Assembly (NCBI GenBank): GCA_026225945.1
Contig: JAMJFZ010001797.1
Coordinates: 3,016,001-3,080,000, forward strand
Length of the DNA stretch: 64,000 bases
Direction: 5' to 3'
Source: Cricetomys ansorgei
Taxonomy: Eukaryota > Chordata > Mammalia > Rodentia > Nesomyidae
Part shown: one piece after another, positions 10,850-23,162 of the stretch
Layout of the letters: every line of letters begins with the position of its first letter
How positions within the stretch are numbered: position 1 is the first letter of the stretch
The notes under the pieces: model-generated
Told to the model about the DNA's origin: nothing
The model's input: the letters and a program-made list of their open reading frames with translations, nothing else
Database searches by the model: none
Translations under genes and position numbers: made by a program

Positions 10850-11999
10850 ATAGTCTTTCATATGAGCAGATAGTTACTTTTTATTCTTTGGAAATCACTG
10901 TTTTCTGCCTATGACATCAAAGAAAATTTGATGCAGAAGATTGAAAATATGATCTTGGCCATCGGAATCAAAGCCACTGGGCCTCATTTCAACAAGGCAC
11001 TTAGAGAATGAAATACGTTTGTCCTGATGCTTGGTGAGTTTCAGAGTGAATGTCAAGTGTCCAGATCTCACAGAACGGTGTGGCTAGCCCCGTGGTGCAG
11101 GCCACATGCCGTGCAGCCCCTGTGGAAGCAGCAAGTGCTCTTAACTACCAAGCTGTAGCTGCAGCACTGGTAACTTAGAATTGGTTCAATTGCCTTTGAT
11201 CAGTGGGGCTTCCCACCTAGTTCATCAACTACCCAGGTTCCTGGGTGGTTAAGTTTATGAGGAAATTAACATGTAATCAGTGATCAGTAATCAATAATCA
11301 GTTAGGTGCTGTAGTTTGTCTTCCGTAATGTGTTGTGGGCTACATCCTGTCACTCACCACAGACCTCATAAGCAAGCGTCTTTGGCAGACTAGACATATA
11401 TACATATAATACACACATGTATGTTTTATGTTCTCTCCTTCAGTGCTGCTTCTCTGGATGTAATATATATGTATATATATGTAATATATCTCACATCTTT
11501 TCGCTTCCTGAATTCCTCCTACCTTCTGTAGGGTGAATGAATGTATGCTATTTTTTTTTTTAATTAATGGAAAACAAGATTGACAATTTATTCTAAATAA
11601 CTATAAGTACAGGTGTCATCTATAGGTCCATCACTCAGGCCTCTAACAAAAAAAAAAGATAATTTCACTAGGCAGAGTTTAACTAAGTAATCAATGGATT
11701 ATTCATAGACACGTATGCAGAATTGCGGGAACTAATCCATCAGGCAGTGTCAGTCCCTGGAGGAAACATCCCTGGCAGCATAGATGGAATGGACCCAAGG
11801 AAGCAAACAGAACAGCACACGCACTGGAGAAAAGGTCAAAATGTCTTGCTAAACATGAGAGAATATTCCCCTTTGGTGGGCCACAGATCTGCCAGGCTTA
11901 ACAACTGTGTGGACACACACTGTCCTGCTCATATATAATGGACCCAACCCCTGCTCTCTCTGCCTTTACCCCAAAAGTCCATTAGCCTGGCTCAGATAG
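10850..11999. other. No gene recognised
   Basis: AT-rich sequence with a TATA/CATA-rich patch at about 11394-11490 and two short A or T runs. No recognisable coding sequence. Confidence 0.45.
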
Positions 12000-12350
12000 T
12001 GTATTTCTTTTCTTGTTGCTGTAACAAAAATACTCGATAAAAGTAACTTAAGAGAGAAAAGGTTAGAGTTGGCTCAGAGTGTGAAGACACAGTCCAGCGT
12101 GGTGGGTAGGCAGCTGGTCACATTGCATGCGTGGTCAGGAAGCAGAGAGATGAGGTTGGTATTGACTTTACTTTCTCTTTTTTATTCAGTCCAGGACCCT
12201 GGCCCAGGGCCTGGTTCTAACCACATTCAAGGTAGATTGCCCTTCTTTAGCCAAATATCCCTGGAAACACCTTCTCAGACACACTGAGAGGTTGCTCCCC
12301 AGGTGATTCTAAATCTAGCCAAGCTGACAATGAAGATTCATCATCAGAGG
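12000..12350 (-). repeat. MaLR-type LTR, antisense, degraded
   Basis: The + strand reads TGCTGTAACAAAAATACTCG, GGCAGCTGGTCACATTGCAT, TTTATTCAGTCCAGGACCC, GGTGATTCTAAATCTAGCCA, then AATGAAGATTCATCATCA. This is the order seen in the reverse complement of older rodent MaLR LTRs. Confidence 0.6.
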
Positions 12351-12527
12351 CGGGGTCCTCCTGCTCCCCGTCCCTGTGGCAGTGGTAGCTTCTCCGATAG
12401 CATTTGCAAGTCTTATTACTATAGCCTAATCTGGCTTTGCTCACAGCTGGCCCTGGAGCCAGCGGTCTCTGTTACAAGCATGTAAACTATAGAATCTTTC
12501 ATCTGCCATTTTGTTGTAAGATAGTAT

Positions 12528-12748
12528 GCTGGCTAGTTTTATGTTCACTAGACACAATTAGCCTCATTGAGAGAAAGGAGCCTCAGTTGAGAAAATGCCT
12601 CTGTAAGATCTGGCTGTAGGCAGGCCTGTAGAACATTTCCTTTTAGTGACTGACGTAGGAGGGGCCAGGCCACTGTGGCTGGGGCCATCCCTGGCATAGT
12701 GGTCCTGGGTTCTATAAGAAAGCAGGCTGAGCAAGCCATGAGGGCCAG
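12528..12748 (+). repeat. MaLR-type LTR, 5' part
   Basis: It starts TGCTGGCTAGTTTTATGTTC, then CTCAGTTGAGAAAATGCCTC, AAGATCTGGCTGTAGGCAGG, GTCCTGGGTTCTATAAGAAA and GCAGGCTGAGCAAGCCATGA. The 3' half is missing or unrecognisable. Confidence 0.7.
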
Positions 12749-13376
12749 TTAGAGAGGGACACCGTCCGTGACGTCATTAGTCCCGACAGAAATGGAACCA
12801 CAGTATGAGGAGGTAGCAACTGGAGCCAATGGGACTGTGAGCAGCACCACGGGGACTGGCCAGGGAGCAGACAGGACCTGTCTGAGGCAGTGTCCTGCTC
12901 TGACCCTCCACCAGGGCTCTACTCCAGGAGCAAATACGACATTAAATTTGTTGAGACACTTCTCATTTTCACCGAGTTCTGAAACATATGTGTAACAAGG
13001 CACTGGAATCATAAAACAAAACAAACAAAAAAAACTATGTCATGCTTTTGAAAAGGAGCAGGACTTTTAAGGAATCCTTCACATTTAGCTGTTCAGAGGA
13101 AGGTTTGATTTGAACCTGTGAACACTGAACAGATATGGCAGGTTCTGGCTGAGGCTACTCCAAAGTCCCGAGGGCCACCCAGAAGCCTTACAGTTCCACA
13201 CCAACCCTTGGCCTCGGTGTGGACAACACTGTATCTCTAGCAAGAGCTAGGCCGGACGCATGCCCAGTGGTCCCATCGGAGTTACAACCTCGACTTCCCA
13301 TGTTGCCCGGGAGAAGCAAAACTGACTTGTTTTTCTGATGCTATAACAAAATAATTATAAAGAAACATTTCTTAAG
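12749..13376. other. No gene recognised
   Basis: Mixed sequence containing a short CAAAACAAACAAAAAA run near 13015. Short open frames at 12749-13024 on both strands have no recognisable content. Confidence 0.4.
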
Positions 13377-14746
13377 CAGGGTAGCTGTGGTGCACGCCTT
13401 TAACCCCAGTATTCGGTATAGGGACTCTGCAGCATGCAGAGTCTGCAGCCTGGGTTCCCAAGTCTGTGGCGGGCTTGGCCCCCACACGCCCCTCTCTACT
13501 TACTGAGCCAGGCCTGAGCTCCAGCCCCCATGCTCCCCAGCAGCCCACAGCAGGGGCTCTGCGGTCCTCTCTATTCAGAAGGAGCTCTGCCTCAGCTCCA
13601 GCCCTTGCCAGGCCCAACCCTCCTGGCCCTGCCTCTTCCAGGTGCTTGGGCAGCCATGGGCTCCTTCATGGTGGACCTTGTGGGCAGTCATGGCAGCAGG
13701 CAGACCTAGGTGAGGACTGGGTTGCTGGCTGCCTGCTCCTGACCCAAAATGGCACTTCACAGCTATCTGTGTTTCTGTCTGGAAGCAAATCTGACTTTTC
13801 CCAGCAGCCTGCCCTCCCCCTGCCAGCTGCTTTCTGGGGTTGCTACTTGCCTCCCTCGCCACCCTGCTGGGGACCTGGTGTGTGTGTGGGGCTTGGCTAC
13901 CACCCCTTGTTGACCACCATGAGCCCCAAATGGTGCAGAAGACCACTGGGGAGCCAGCATGTTTCCCCTCTGGGGTAGTCTGGCTCTGCAAGGCCAGGGA
14001 GCTCTGGGGCTTGAGACCCTCCTCATAGGAAAGCTCCCTCCTGGGACTATCAGGGACCCCACTCCCAGCTGGCTGCAGGGTCCCCCAACCTGGCAGAGCA
14101 GCACAGAAGTGGCCCCAACTAACACACAGGGCCCTAAGCTGGGCCCCTCAATCCTCTTCAGACTTGCCAAATAAGGGCAAAAAATCCCATCAATCACAGG
14201 CCACCCTGGGAAGCTCTGCTCCCCTCCCCTCACCAGGGACACTATATAATGAACAGCCTTCTGGAGTCTGCTCAGTGTAGGGGTTGCCGCTTCAGCGCTG
14301 CTTCGGCTACTGCCTTCCTTCCGAGTGGAGGCATCCAGGAAGAACACCCAGCTCAGCCAGGGATATTTCCCTTCAGAGCTGCAACTCGGGAAGCTTCTCC
14401 CCTCAGAGCAGAGCAGAGCCAAAACTGGATCTGAGCTGAGCAGAGAGGCTTGTTACATTGTAAAGCTCCATACATCTCAGCTGGGGATGCCTTCCCCCCC
14501 TCAGAGCTGTGTGGCCCCTGGGCTCCCAACTGCTGGAGGCATCTTCCTGTCAGAGCTGTGTGGTTCCCGGACTCTCAAATGCCAGGCCACTTTTCCATCT
14601 CTGTTTAAGCTGAATAAAAACCATAACACTCAGGAGGTAGAGGCAGAGAGATCTCTGTGAGTTTGAGGCCCCCCTGGTCTACAGAGTGAGTTTGAGGACA
14701 GCCAGAGTTACGAGAGAGAAACCCTGTGTCTCGAAAAACCAAAACT
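13377..14746 (+). repeat. B1 SINE split by an insertion
   Basis: The B1 head (GTGGTGCACGCCTTTAACCC, about 13387) stops at ATTCGG (13416). The B1 body resumes at 14627 (CACTCAGGAGGTAGAGGC) and runs to its CTCGAAAAACC end. The two halves fit the B1 consensus, with a diverged duplication of TATTCGG/CACTCAG at the break. Confidence 0.8.
13417..14626 (+). mobile_element. LTR-like element of about 1.2 kb inside a B1
   Basis: The insert between the B1 halves has a TATA-like CTATATAATG near 14240 and AATAAA near 14613, a U3-R-like arrangement. Repeated CAGAGCTG-type motifs lie at about 14370-14560. No open frame has recognisable retroviral content: the 138-219 codon frames are GC-rich without known motifs. 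A long class II-type LTR is plausible; the family is unidentified. Confidence 0.5.
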
Positions 14747-14886
<140 letters not shown>

Positions 14887-16047
14887 GGGATTTATTTCTT
14901 ACAGTTGGGAGGGGACTGAAATTCCAAAGCTGAGAGGCCACATCTGCTGATGTCTCAGGGTGGGGATTCTGCAGACAAGATTCCCAGTGACACCCCATTC
15001 ACACCATGGGGAGACAGAACCATGTGGCAGAGGGGTGTTGTTATAAACCACTCCTGGGCTACCCCTGAATCTCCTAACCCACAGACGGATCGATCATGCT
15101 TGAGTCGTCTCAAAGGTCCCAAATCCAAATATTATTAGTATAATATGACTTACAGGATCATGTTTCCACCCTGAATCCCGGGAGGCAAGCCGAGACAGAA
15201 GGGTACCAAGTGACTGCACATGCTGGTCGCTCCTCTACTGTTCTGTAACAGCATAAAGCCAGAGCAGAGAACACGTGAACTGATTAAAGAATTGAGTCTG
15301 TAATTTTGAAAAACTAAGCAATTTAAGATACTCTGAATAGTTATTAAAAGTCCTCACAAGTTTAGAAATGGAGTTAGTTAGTTGGCAAAGTTCTGAAGTC
15401 TCGGAGCCCATGGATTTGCCACCACAGTTCCATGGTGAGATGCCAGATGGTCTGCAGAGGCTTTTAATTAATTTTGCCTACCTTGTATTAACATTAGTGA
15501 TGTGGGAAAAAAATCTCTGTTTGGCTCGTTTTTTCTTCCAGATGTTTGTGATTGTGCGGCTTTGACCTCTGTGTGACAACTTTATTTTTAAAGGAACTAC
15601 GCAGTATCCCCATTTCCAAGCATGGCATCGCTTATATGACGATGCTGTCCCCACTAAGTCAGACTCAGGTGACGTATAGATCAGTTGCTGCCATCTGATA
15701 AATATGTCTATCGGATATTAATGTCTACTTCCTAGTCTCTGATGTAGATCCTACTTGAAATCGAATTATTAAATTGCTAGGCCTTTAAAGGTTTCCTCAA
15801 ATATTTAAATGAGTGCAGCAGATACACAATACGTACGGAAAACGCCACTAACTGGTGTTTATAAATATTTGCCAGACGAACAAAGTTCCATGTAAGTTGT
15901 ACCCGGCGTAGAAAAGGATATTATGAGGATAAGGGAAGTTTGCCACTATTAGTACAACATTACAAACAGTCGTAAGTGCAGACAAAGTTGTATGAGATCT
16001 ACATGTAGACAGCCTACTGCATATGATAGTGCTTTCTGTAAAGCCTT
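14887..16047. other. No gene; possible old MaLR fragment at left
   Basis: Positions 14887-15140 (GATTTATTTCTTACAGTTGG onward) loosely resemble the reverse strand of an old MaLR LTR. The remainder is AT-rich with no recognisable content. Confidence 0.35.
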
Positions 16048-16130
16048 TCATTCATTCATTTGTTCATTCATTCATTCATTCATTCATAGAATCAGCATTT
16101 ACAGAAACCTACTGTGTGTCTGACAACCAA
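16048..16130. repeat. (ATTC)n repeat next to an L2-like tail
   Basis: ATTC repeats to about 16086, then ACAGAAACCTACTGTGTGTC, similar to the CTACTATGTGCCAGGC end common to L2/MIR repeats. Confidence 0.6.
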
Positions 16131-16473
16131 GAGAGTTTCTGCCTGTTTCTTCTCCAAAGCACAGCCTAGTCTCCCATCTCCTCCCTCAAGAGTAATCTCC
16201 ATGGATGTCTCTGGAGCAATGGAAATCTGGATGGCTAAATAGCCTTTGTCTCTCGCCTATATTTCAAGATGTCTGAAGCGGAGCTTCTAACTGTCCCGTT
16301 GAAGCCTGCCCCTTCCCTTGGCTCAGCTTTCTGTTCCTTTGTACACCATCCGAGAAAACTCCAGTGGCAGGACGTTGCTGCCCTGTTGGGGGCACTGTTT
16401 GGGGAGGTGCAGACTTGCTGGAGGAAGTACAAGTATTTTAAGGCCAAAAGGAAATGTATAAAAACACTAATGG

Positions 16474-16490
16474 CACACACACACACACAC

Positions 16491-16532
<42 letters not shown>
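16474..16532. repeat. (CA)n microsatellite
   Basis: Near-perfect CA dinucleotide run with one CG interruption. Confidence 0.97.
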
Positions 16533-17738
16533 TCAATTACAGGTCATTTCTTTTTTATCATTGTTCATTTTATATTTTTCAAAGTTTCTGGATTATTAGT
16601 TTTGTAAAACTGCATCATGTTTGTGAGCCAGCCTGCTAGCTATGTGTTAGCAGAAGCCAGAGGTAGAATCGGAGACTGTAGGTCAAAATGGTGTTAGCAT
16701 TGCCAAGCTGATCCTAAAGGACATCTCATAGACGGTGCCAGGAGTTATTAAGGTTCTGCCGTTATTTTAGTTCCCCAAAGCGGAGAGCACACAGCAAAAC
16801 TGACTCTTGGTTAACAGGTTGATCACAGAGAGCGAATGAGGGCACCTGCTGAGTGAGAAAGTCAGCCAGGAAGGTGAAAAGACACCAGGCTGTGTCACGG
16901 AGAGAACGGAGAGCATCTCTGTGGAAAGATGAATAGTGTTCTGTGCACTAACGAGCAGTTTACCCTTGCTGCATTTGGTGGGAGCATTCTGTGTCAACAG
17001 GAGCCTCCCGGAGCATAAAAGGCAGAAAGTCCGTTTACGCTTCAAGGAGTCACAGAGCTCACGAATGTGTGGCAACACTAACTTTGAAATTGGAAGTTGC
17101 CGTATCGTCTCTTCAAATACATTTGCTTTATACCTTCCCCAGGAAACAAACACCGGGGACTCGAGATGGTGACCTTTGAAAACACACCACACATAAGAAT
17201 TATTAATAACACATTGGTAATACGCGAGTCTGCATCTCAGAGTCCAGAGTGACATTTCGCACAGGGGCGTGGACCCCGAGCTGTGCGTGTCAGAATGGAG
17301 TTGACCCCACAGAATGAGGATGAATGCAGAGTCGGAAGTGACACTACAGATATTTTTCAGACACAGTCAGTGAGGAATTAGTCGTCTATGCTTCGTTAAA
17401 ACCACTGAGCCACTGTATGAAAAGCCACTTGCTAAAATAAAAGTACAGAGAAATTTGAACTTACTTTGCTGAAAGTACTGTTCTTCAGACACACAGATAA
17501 AGCCATAGAGATGACTGCTCTGTGCCCGACACTGCAGCGGCTCCAACCTCAAGAGCTTTCTTACCTTCGCATTCCTACACACAGACTCATTGCACCGCAC
17601 TTCCTTTGTATCTGCTGCGCCTGTACTGCTGAAAACTGAGGAGGAGCACTCGGGATTTTTACGTTAAGAAAAGCTTTTTGGTTTAGCTGACTGGTCACTC
17701 GAGGTTCGCGTTCCCACCCCAGCTGTGGTTCAGTTGTT
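16533..17738. other. No gene recognised
   Basis: Apparently unique sequence. The 162-codon minus frame at 16767-17255 and the 124-codon one at 17561-17935 have no recognisable domain; the latter partly overlaps a repeat. Confidence 0.4.
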
Positions 17739-18123
17739 GATGAGTTGGATTTGGAATGCTTGATGCAGGTGGCTATAATTTGGTTAGCTGCAGTCGTTCT
17801 GGCACCTGTAGCTTGTCTTTGGGATCGCGTGCTGCGTGGGTTTATGGGAACTTTTGGCTTGGGGCATAAAAGATCCGAAGCCCCGAGAGTCGAGGTGGGT
17901 GCCCTTCGGTGGTTGGTTGGTTGGGTTGCTGTCATTAGTTAGAGAGAGAATTCCTAAAAGAACAAAGGTTGGAGAGATTTGAGCTTAGGACAGCCTAAAA
18001 AGAGGCTGTGAGGATTTCTACCTTTCTCTCTGTGTTAAGGCCGCTTGTAAAAGCGGTGAAGATTTCTATCTATCCTATCTCCTTCCCTAAATAGAGGGTA
18101 AAAGATTGTAGCGTACTGCTACA
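17739..18123 (+). repeat. LTR-like interspersed repeat, copy 2 of family A
   Basis: Homologous to 4849-5279 through most of its length. It carries GCATAAAAGATCCGAAG (about 17863) where copy 1 has AATAAAAAAGG, and lacks about 55 bases present in copy 1. A 65-codon open frame across it is not supported as a gene. Confidence 0.6.
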
Positions 18124-18128
18124 TAAAA

Positions 18129-18154
18129 TCACACACACACACACACACACACAC
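18129..18154. repeat. (CA)n microsatellite
   Basis: Short pure CA run directly after the family A repeat. Confidence 0.9.
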
Positions 18155-18204
18155 AGAGTTGAGAGTTTTAGGCAAGTCTACATTAAAAAGGGGAGGAGAA
18201 AGGA

Positions 18205-18427
18205 AGACTGGAGAGATGGCTCAGGAAGAGCAACTAATGCCTTGCAGAAGACTCAGGGCTCAGTCCCCAGCACCCCCATGGCAGCACACAACCATCCACA
18301 GCTCCAGTTCTAGGGGATCTGATGTCCTCTTCTGTCCTCCGAGGGCCCTGTACATACATACATAGTATACATACATGCATGGAGGCCAACCCGCCACACA
18401 CATAGAATAAAATACAATTAAAATCCA
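18205..18427 (+). repeat. B2/B3-type SINE
   Basis: ACTGGAGAGATGGCTCAGGA head, CAGTCCCCAGCACCCCCATG, GCTCCAGTTCTAGGGGATCT, then ATACATACAT and an AATAAAATACAATTAAAA tail. Confidence 0.88.
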
Positions 18428-18989
18428 CTGGCACCTTTCCCATCAGTGAAGGTTATGCTAGCATTTTTAGCGATAGTACATTGTGGTGAGGGTGTGCACA
18501 CTGCGCGTATAGACGGGATGCTTACCATTCACTTAGCAGACCACAGCGTAACACAAAAGCAGCTTTTTAAAATGTGCACTAGGAAGCCTAAAGCTTCGTG
18601 TCCTCACCTAACTCTGACTGGCCTTTGCTACGGGAACCTGGAGCTGAACTTGCCACACCACAAGGGATGACTGTGTTGCAAACTAAGACCAGGAATAGAA
18701 GAGCAGACCTGTGGGAAGGAAGTGGTAGCCTGGGGAGCTGACTGCACTTGTTGATTAGTGTTTTAAAGTAGCCGTCTAAAGAGTGAAGATCACCCCAGGT
18801 CTTAGTTCTAGTTCCTACTCACCAAACCCCTGATACAAACCATCTCCGGTGCATTTGATTTTGTGTCTGTAGAATATGCCTCTATCAAACACTGATGGGG
18901 AATCAAGAATTAACTGCAAATGAGATTATGTGTCAGTTTGTTCCAGACCACCTAATGCTGAGGATCAGATTAGCATTTAATATTTCATA

Positions 18990-19112
18990 TTCCAGGCATC
19001 AGGTCCCCTGGAACCGGAGTGCTTGCAAGCCAACATGTGGTTCTGGGAACCAAACCCAGGTCCTCTGCAAGAGCAACAAGTACTTAGACACTGAGCCATC
19101 TCTCCAGCCTAG
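18990..19112 (-). repeat. B3-type SINE fragment, antisense
   Basis: GGCATCAGGTCCCCTGGAAC, then CCAGGTCCTCTGCAAGAGCA and GAGCCATCTCTCCAGCC at the end, the reverse complement of the SINE head. Confidence 0.85.
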
Positions 19113-19359
19113 TTGTGGGGCTGTCCTAGAGCTAAGAGTGGGTCAAAGCGTGCCTTGAACCCCAGAATTCTCGCCCTGAGAGTGGCACTTTCTTAGCTCC
19201 TCTCCTTTTTAGCATTGGCAAAACCCAGCTAAATATTAAATACTGCCTGCTTCACAGAAGTCATTAGTAAAGGAATATGGCTTGCTTGGTGCTTATCTGT
19301 GCTGTAGCTGGAAGCCTAGGGATGAGCCCATTTTCTGATAAGGTGTCTTCCTCTTTTCC

Positions 19360-19620
19360 CTGTCTGACCACACCTTACACAGAAGGTGCCCTTGCAGGAC
19401 TCTGACCCTTAGACAAAGCCCCGCATGCAAATGGGGCCACTCCAGTATCCCTGTCTTAACCAATGGCCCCCGTCCCTGGGTACCAAAGACCCTCCCCTGC
19501 CTTTTTCCTATAAATGTAACCACCCTTGCTTCAATAAAGGGAGATGTTCCACTGACAACACTCTCCTGAGAATCCTGTACGTTCTTGTTGGCTCACGGAT
19601 CTCTGATCTAAGACATCTCG
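19360..19620 (+). repeat. Probable solitary LTR
   Basis: CCAAT at about 19460, TATAAAT at 19509 and AATAAAG at 19533 follow each other at the short spacing of a compact retroviral LTR, then TCGGAG-type sequence. Boundaries and family are uncertain. Confidence 0.4.
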
Positions 19621-19737
19621 GAGCCTGCTGGTGGGGCTGGGAAGCCGTGGGTGGGATTTTTAATAATTTACAACACCTAGCGCTGACTATTTTGGGTTAG
19701 CCACACACTCCAAATTGAAACTGAACAAGAAACTCTG

Positions 19738-19806
19738 CTAGGCTGTAGCTCAGTGGCAGAGCACTTGCCTACTTGCTTGACATTCAATCCACAGTCCTGC
19801 AAGGAG
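19738..19806 (+). repeat. ID-like SINE (tRNA-Ala-related)
   Basis: TAGGCTGTAGCTCAGTGGCA, then GAGCACTTGCCTACTTGC, matching the BC1/ID head. Degraded at its 3' end. Confidence 0.6.
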
Positions 19807-20567
19807 ACACAAGAACATGGCCACTCTCCGCCTTTCTGTTTAAGCTTTCCCAATGAAATGGAGAAATGGACCTGTGCAGATTCGTTCGGTGTGATGCTGT
19901 TTGCTGCGAATGCAGTGCTGATAATCAACAGCGCGGATTAAATAAGGTGTCTTGAAGACAGATACACAAAAAGCAGGGCTATATATTGATTGATCAATAC
20001 TGTGTCTGCAGGCCTTGTTGTAAGCCGGGCCTGGAGTGCTCCAGGGTCGGCGGGGCTTGCTAATTCAGTGTTTGCATTTGTTTCCAGAACAAAACTTCCT
20101 CAGAGAGTGAGAACTGGATGCTTTCTGGCCTCAGTGAGTAATTAATATAAAGTAATGGGTGTAGTAAGTTATCAAACCGTGCAAACCGTGCGTGTATATC
20201 TTGGGCCTTTGGGACTGGCCACCTTTAATGCATTAAGTGGCCACCTGGCCGAGCAGCCACTATACTAACCCGGGACTCCAGAAAGACACTGATTGGCAGA
20301 GCTCTTAAGCACTCTGCTGTCCAGCTGGGAAGCTCTCCTCCCATTCCGCTCCCACTCTCCATCAGCACCTTCTTTCTTAAACCTCTTCTCCCCGCTGGCT
20401 GTTAATTATATGCAGGTGCTTGCTTTATCATGAAAAGCAAACGGTAAGGAAACCTGTGTTTCTCCAGCTCCTGTGCACACTTCCGGGCTGGCATTACCCA
20501 CCCCTCTGATGTATTGTTTTTCCATTCTTCCACCTTAACTCGGGGCAATGACCGCTTTCCGTTCACA
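19807..20567. other. No gene recognised
   Basis: Apparently unique sequence without recognisable repeats or exons; GC is moderately elevated at 20020-20100. Confidence 0.4.
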
Positions 20568-20760
20568 TTTTATTCAGTCAATAAAGATTTGCTATATTGA
20601 GCGCATTCCTGGCATCATGAAGGACAAAAATAGACACATCCCTGACCTGAAAAACCTGGAGACTCATGGGTGAGTCAGATGTTATTCAAACAAAGCCTCA
20701 AACAAATGAATGCATGGAGGGCCATGGTAAGTGTTAGGGGTGTGGGCATGGCATTTTGAG
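20568..20760 (+). repeat. Ancient L2 3' end
   Basis: TTATTCAGTCAATAAAGATT, then TTGAGCGCATTCCTGGCATC, GACACATCCCTGACCTG and ACTCATGGGTGAGTCAGATG follow the order of the L2 consensus 3' end. Confidence 0.5.
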
Positions 20761-22074
20761 ACCCTGTAACAAGGAGACTTGGTCCAGTTTGTGGGATCTG
20801 ACTGTCCTGAAGAAGGAATATTGAGCTAAATCAATCAGTCCACCGGAATCAAGTTCAGCGTCAATCAAAATGAAACCAGCAGGGGAGTTTCTTAACCAAG
20901 GAATGAATATTCAGAGTCAGTGTTAGAATAAGAATTAGTGAGCAAAGGGCTGCCCTGTGTTAAAAAGAGGAAAAGGCAGACTGGGGGCACTTTGAACAGA
21001 GAGAGGGAAGGATGAGACAAGAGCAAAGCAACCTGCAGGAGAAAGCACAAGTGCACCTCTGACCTTATGCGTTTCCCTCAACTTTGGAGACAGCTTAAGA
21101 GTGGAGGGCAGATGGGAACCGGCATGACCACACGTTTGGTTTCAACGTGAGGTGGGGGCTGGGCTGATCTGGGGTCTGGATTCCTGCTGGGCAATGAGAG
21201 GGATTGCACAGGCTTTCACTAGTGTGATGCCTGAAAATGGAGAAAGTTTATGAAGGGCCGAGGAGGTGCCTAGGGATACCTCCTGGTGTCAGAGGTGCCG
21301 AGGGCGACCTCCTGGTGTCACATCTGCACCAGTTAGATGGATGCTGGGGCAATTCGCAGGGAAAACCAAGGCTACACAGTTTGCCTTGATGAACCAGTAT
21401 TGACTGGACCGTGCTGGACTGGAGGGATCCTTGAGACGTCAGTCAGTCGCAATGTGAAAAGGCCTGCATACTGGGTTAGGACTCAGGAGAAACCTGAGGC
21501 AGAGAGAGAAAGTTGGAACCATCCATGTAAATTCTAGCTGAGCCTGAGTAGCCGGCATACTGTATGTGCTTCCTCGGTATCTGAACTAACGGGCAGGAGG
21601 CAACCTATCAGTGCACGTAGCTTTTGGGTGACTAGAAACTAATGAGCAGATACATGTTAGTGCACCTCTAAAATTTAACTTTCCATAGGAAAATTAACTA
21701 TGCAAACAATCAAGAAGCATTAAATTACTTCCAGAACCACCATGTTGTTTTATGTCTAGTTTATCTTAATTATATTTCTTGGCTTTTCACAGTTTCTAGT
21801 ATTGCGTGAGATAAAAATTATGCTAGAGATCTCATTTACCTCACGACATTTTACTCCACCATTTAAGTACTCAAAACAAACTCTTCTCCAAGAATTTTTT
21901 TTTTTTTCTTGAGGCACATGTACTTTTCTGCCTCAGATTATAAAGTCTCTGATTATAAGATCAGAAAACACAGATTCACACAGAGAGTCTGGAACAAGGT
22001 GCGGCCCCCCCTAGCAAGTACTTTTTCAATATAATTAAACCGAGGAGTCACAGGCCTGGGTTCCACCTACTTTG
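20761..22074. other. No gene recognised
   Basis: Unique-looking sequence. A 28-base motif (GAGGTGCC with CTCCTGGTGTCA) is tandemly duplicated at about 21263-21320. There is a T-rich run at 21897-21908. Confidence 0.4.
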
Positions 22075-22205
22075 TAAGAGTCTCACAGGCCCTGAGTGGC
22101 CTGGAATTGACTATACAGATCAGTGTGGCTTCGAACCCACAGAGATCCACCTGCCTCTGCCTCCCTAGTGCTGACATCAGAGGTGTGAGCCACTCTATCC
22201 CGCTT
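22075..22205 (-). repeat. Degraded B1 SINE, antisense
   Basis: TGGCCTGGAATTGACTATAC, TGGCTTCGAACCCACAGAGA, TCCACCTGCCTCTGCCTCCC and GTGTGAGCCACTCTATCCCG match antisense B1 with many substitutions. Confidence 0.7.
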
Positions 22206-22597
22206 TCCATTTACTTCTTTTTATCCTCTTTTTTCTCCGTAGAAGACCCCTTCTTCTCTCATCAAGCACTCTAGTATGTTTGTAGACAATTCTTAGCATG
22301 AGTTCTTTTGAAGTACATGCATTTGTTTGGAGCAAACATAGTCTTTTAAAGATGTCTTAAGTCAAAATAGAATTATATCACAGTTCCTCCGCCTTTCCCC
22401 CTCTCCGAGCCATTCTCTGCGATCTCCTTCCAACCTCTCCCCCACAAGCTGATAGTCTCTTTATCATGGAATCTTACTGTTATGGGGGGGCAGGACTGCC
22501 TTCCCCCTGGTATTCCGATTCTTATAGTTTCTCTGGGGGGGGGTGGATATATTCTTAATGGAGGTAAATGGAAGCAGGGTATATACCTACACTGGTC

Positions 22598-22850
22598 TCT
22601 TTTGAGCTGCTGTAAGAGACGCTGAGCCTGGATAACTGAATAGTAGGGTTTGAAGTTGGGAAGCCCAAGCTGATGGGCACATAGTCGGTGAGGAGCCTCC
22701 GGTTACACCGTCCCACGGTGGGATGAAAGGGTTAAGTGCTTGTAACATGCGTGAGTGAGCAGGGCAACCTAAAGTCCTCTCCTATCTCCTGTGGTCAGTT
22801 CGTGACCCATTACTATCGCCCACATGGATTAGGCTCTCTCCACAGCCCTC
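22598..22850 (-). repeat. Possible old MaLR LTR, antisense
   Basis: GAGCTGCTGTAAGAGACGCT, then GTTTGAAGTTGGGAAGCCCA and AGTCGGTGAGGAGCCTCC, resembling reverse-strand MaLR/MST-type LTRs. Weak similarity. Confidence 0.35.
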
Positions 22851-23162
22851 CTCCTGTTTCCTACCCCTTTGACTCAGTACTACCTAAGGTACATTGGTGC
22901 CGCTGTCTGAAAACTGAGCCTGTTCTTCCTGGCTGGCTGCTCATCTCTCATCTGTCCACCACTCCCAGTGACAGATGTCAGGATGCCAGCTTGCTACCAC
23001 ACGTACCCGGCGCTCCTTACCCACGCACTGAGCCTCATGGCTCAGCAATGAGAGCAAGCCCCAGGAACTCCCCACAGTGGGACAGCCAGGAAGGCCATAG
23101 AGTTGGCGTCTGTAGAGTTGGGCTGAGAAATGTCATCGCCTCTAGGCTTTTTTTGTTTTTTT

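Noticed and set aside
10223..10853. Three overlapping Pro-rich open frames that look like a collagen or extensin-like protein
   Set aside because: All three + frames are open because the minisatellite unit has no stops and is not a multiple of three. This is not a protein signature.
13466..14422. Frames of 138-219 codons within the 1.2-kb insert, considered as retroviral gag or env remnants
   Set aside because: No zinc knuckle, protease, or membrane-spanning pattern; composition is simply GC-rich.
17735..17942. 65-codon hydrophobic frame as a small membrane protein
   Set aside because: It lies within a dispersed repeat whose other copy at 4849-5279 does not keep the frame.
19738..19806. tRNA gene
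   Set aside because: The tRNA-like A-box belongs to an ID-type SINE; no complete cloverleaf can be drawn.
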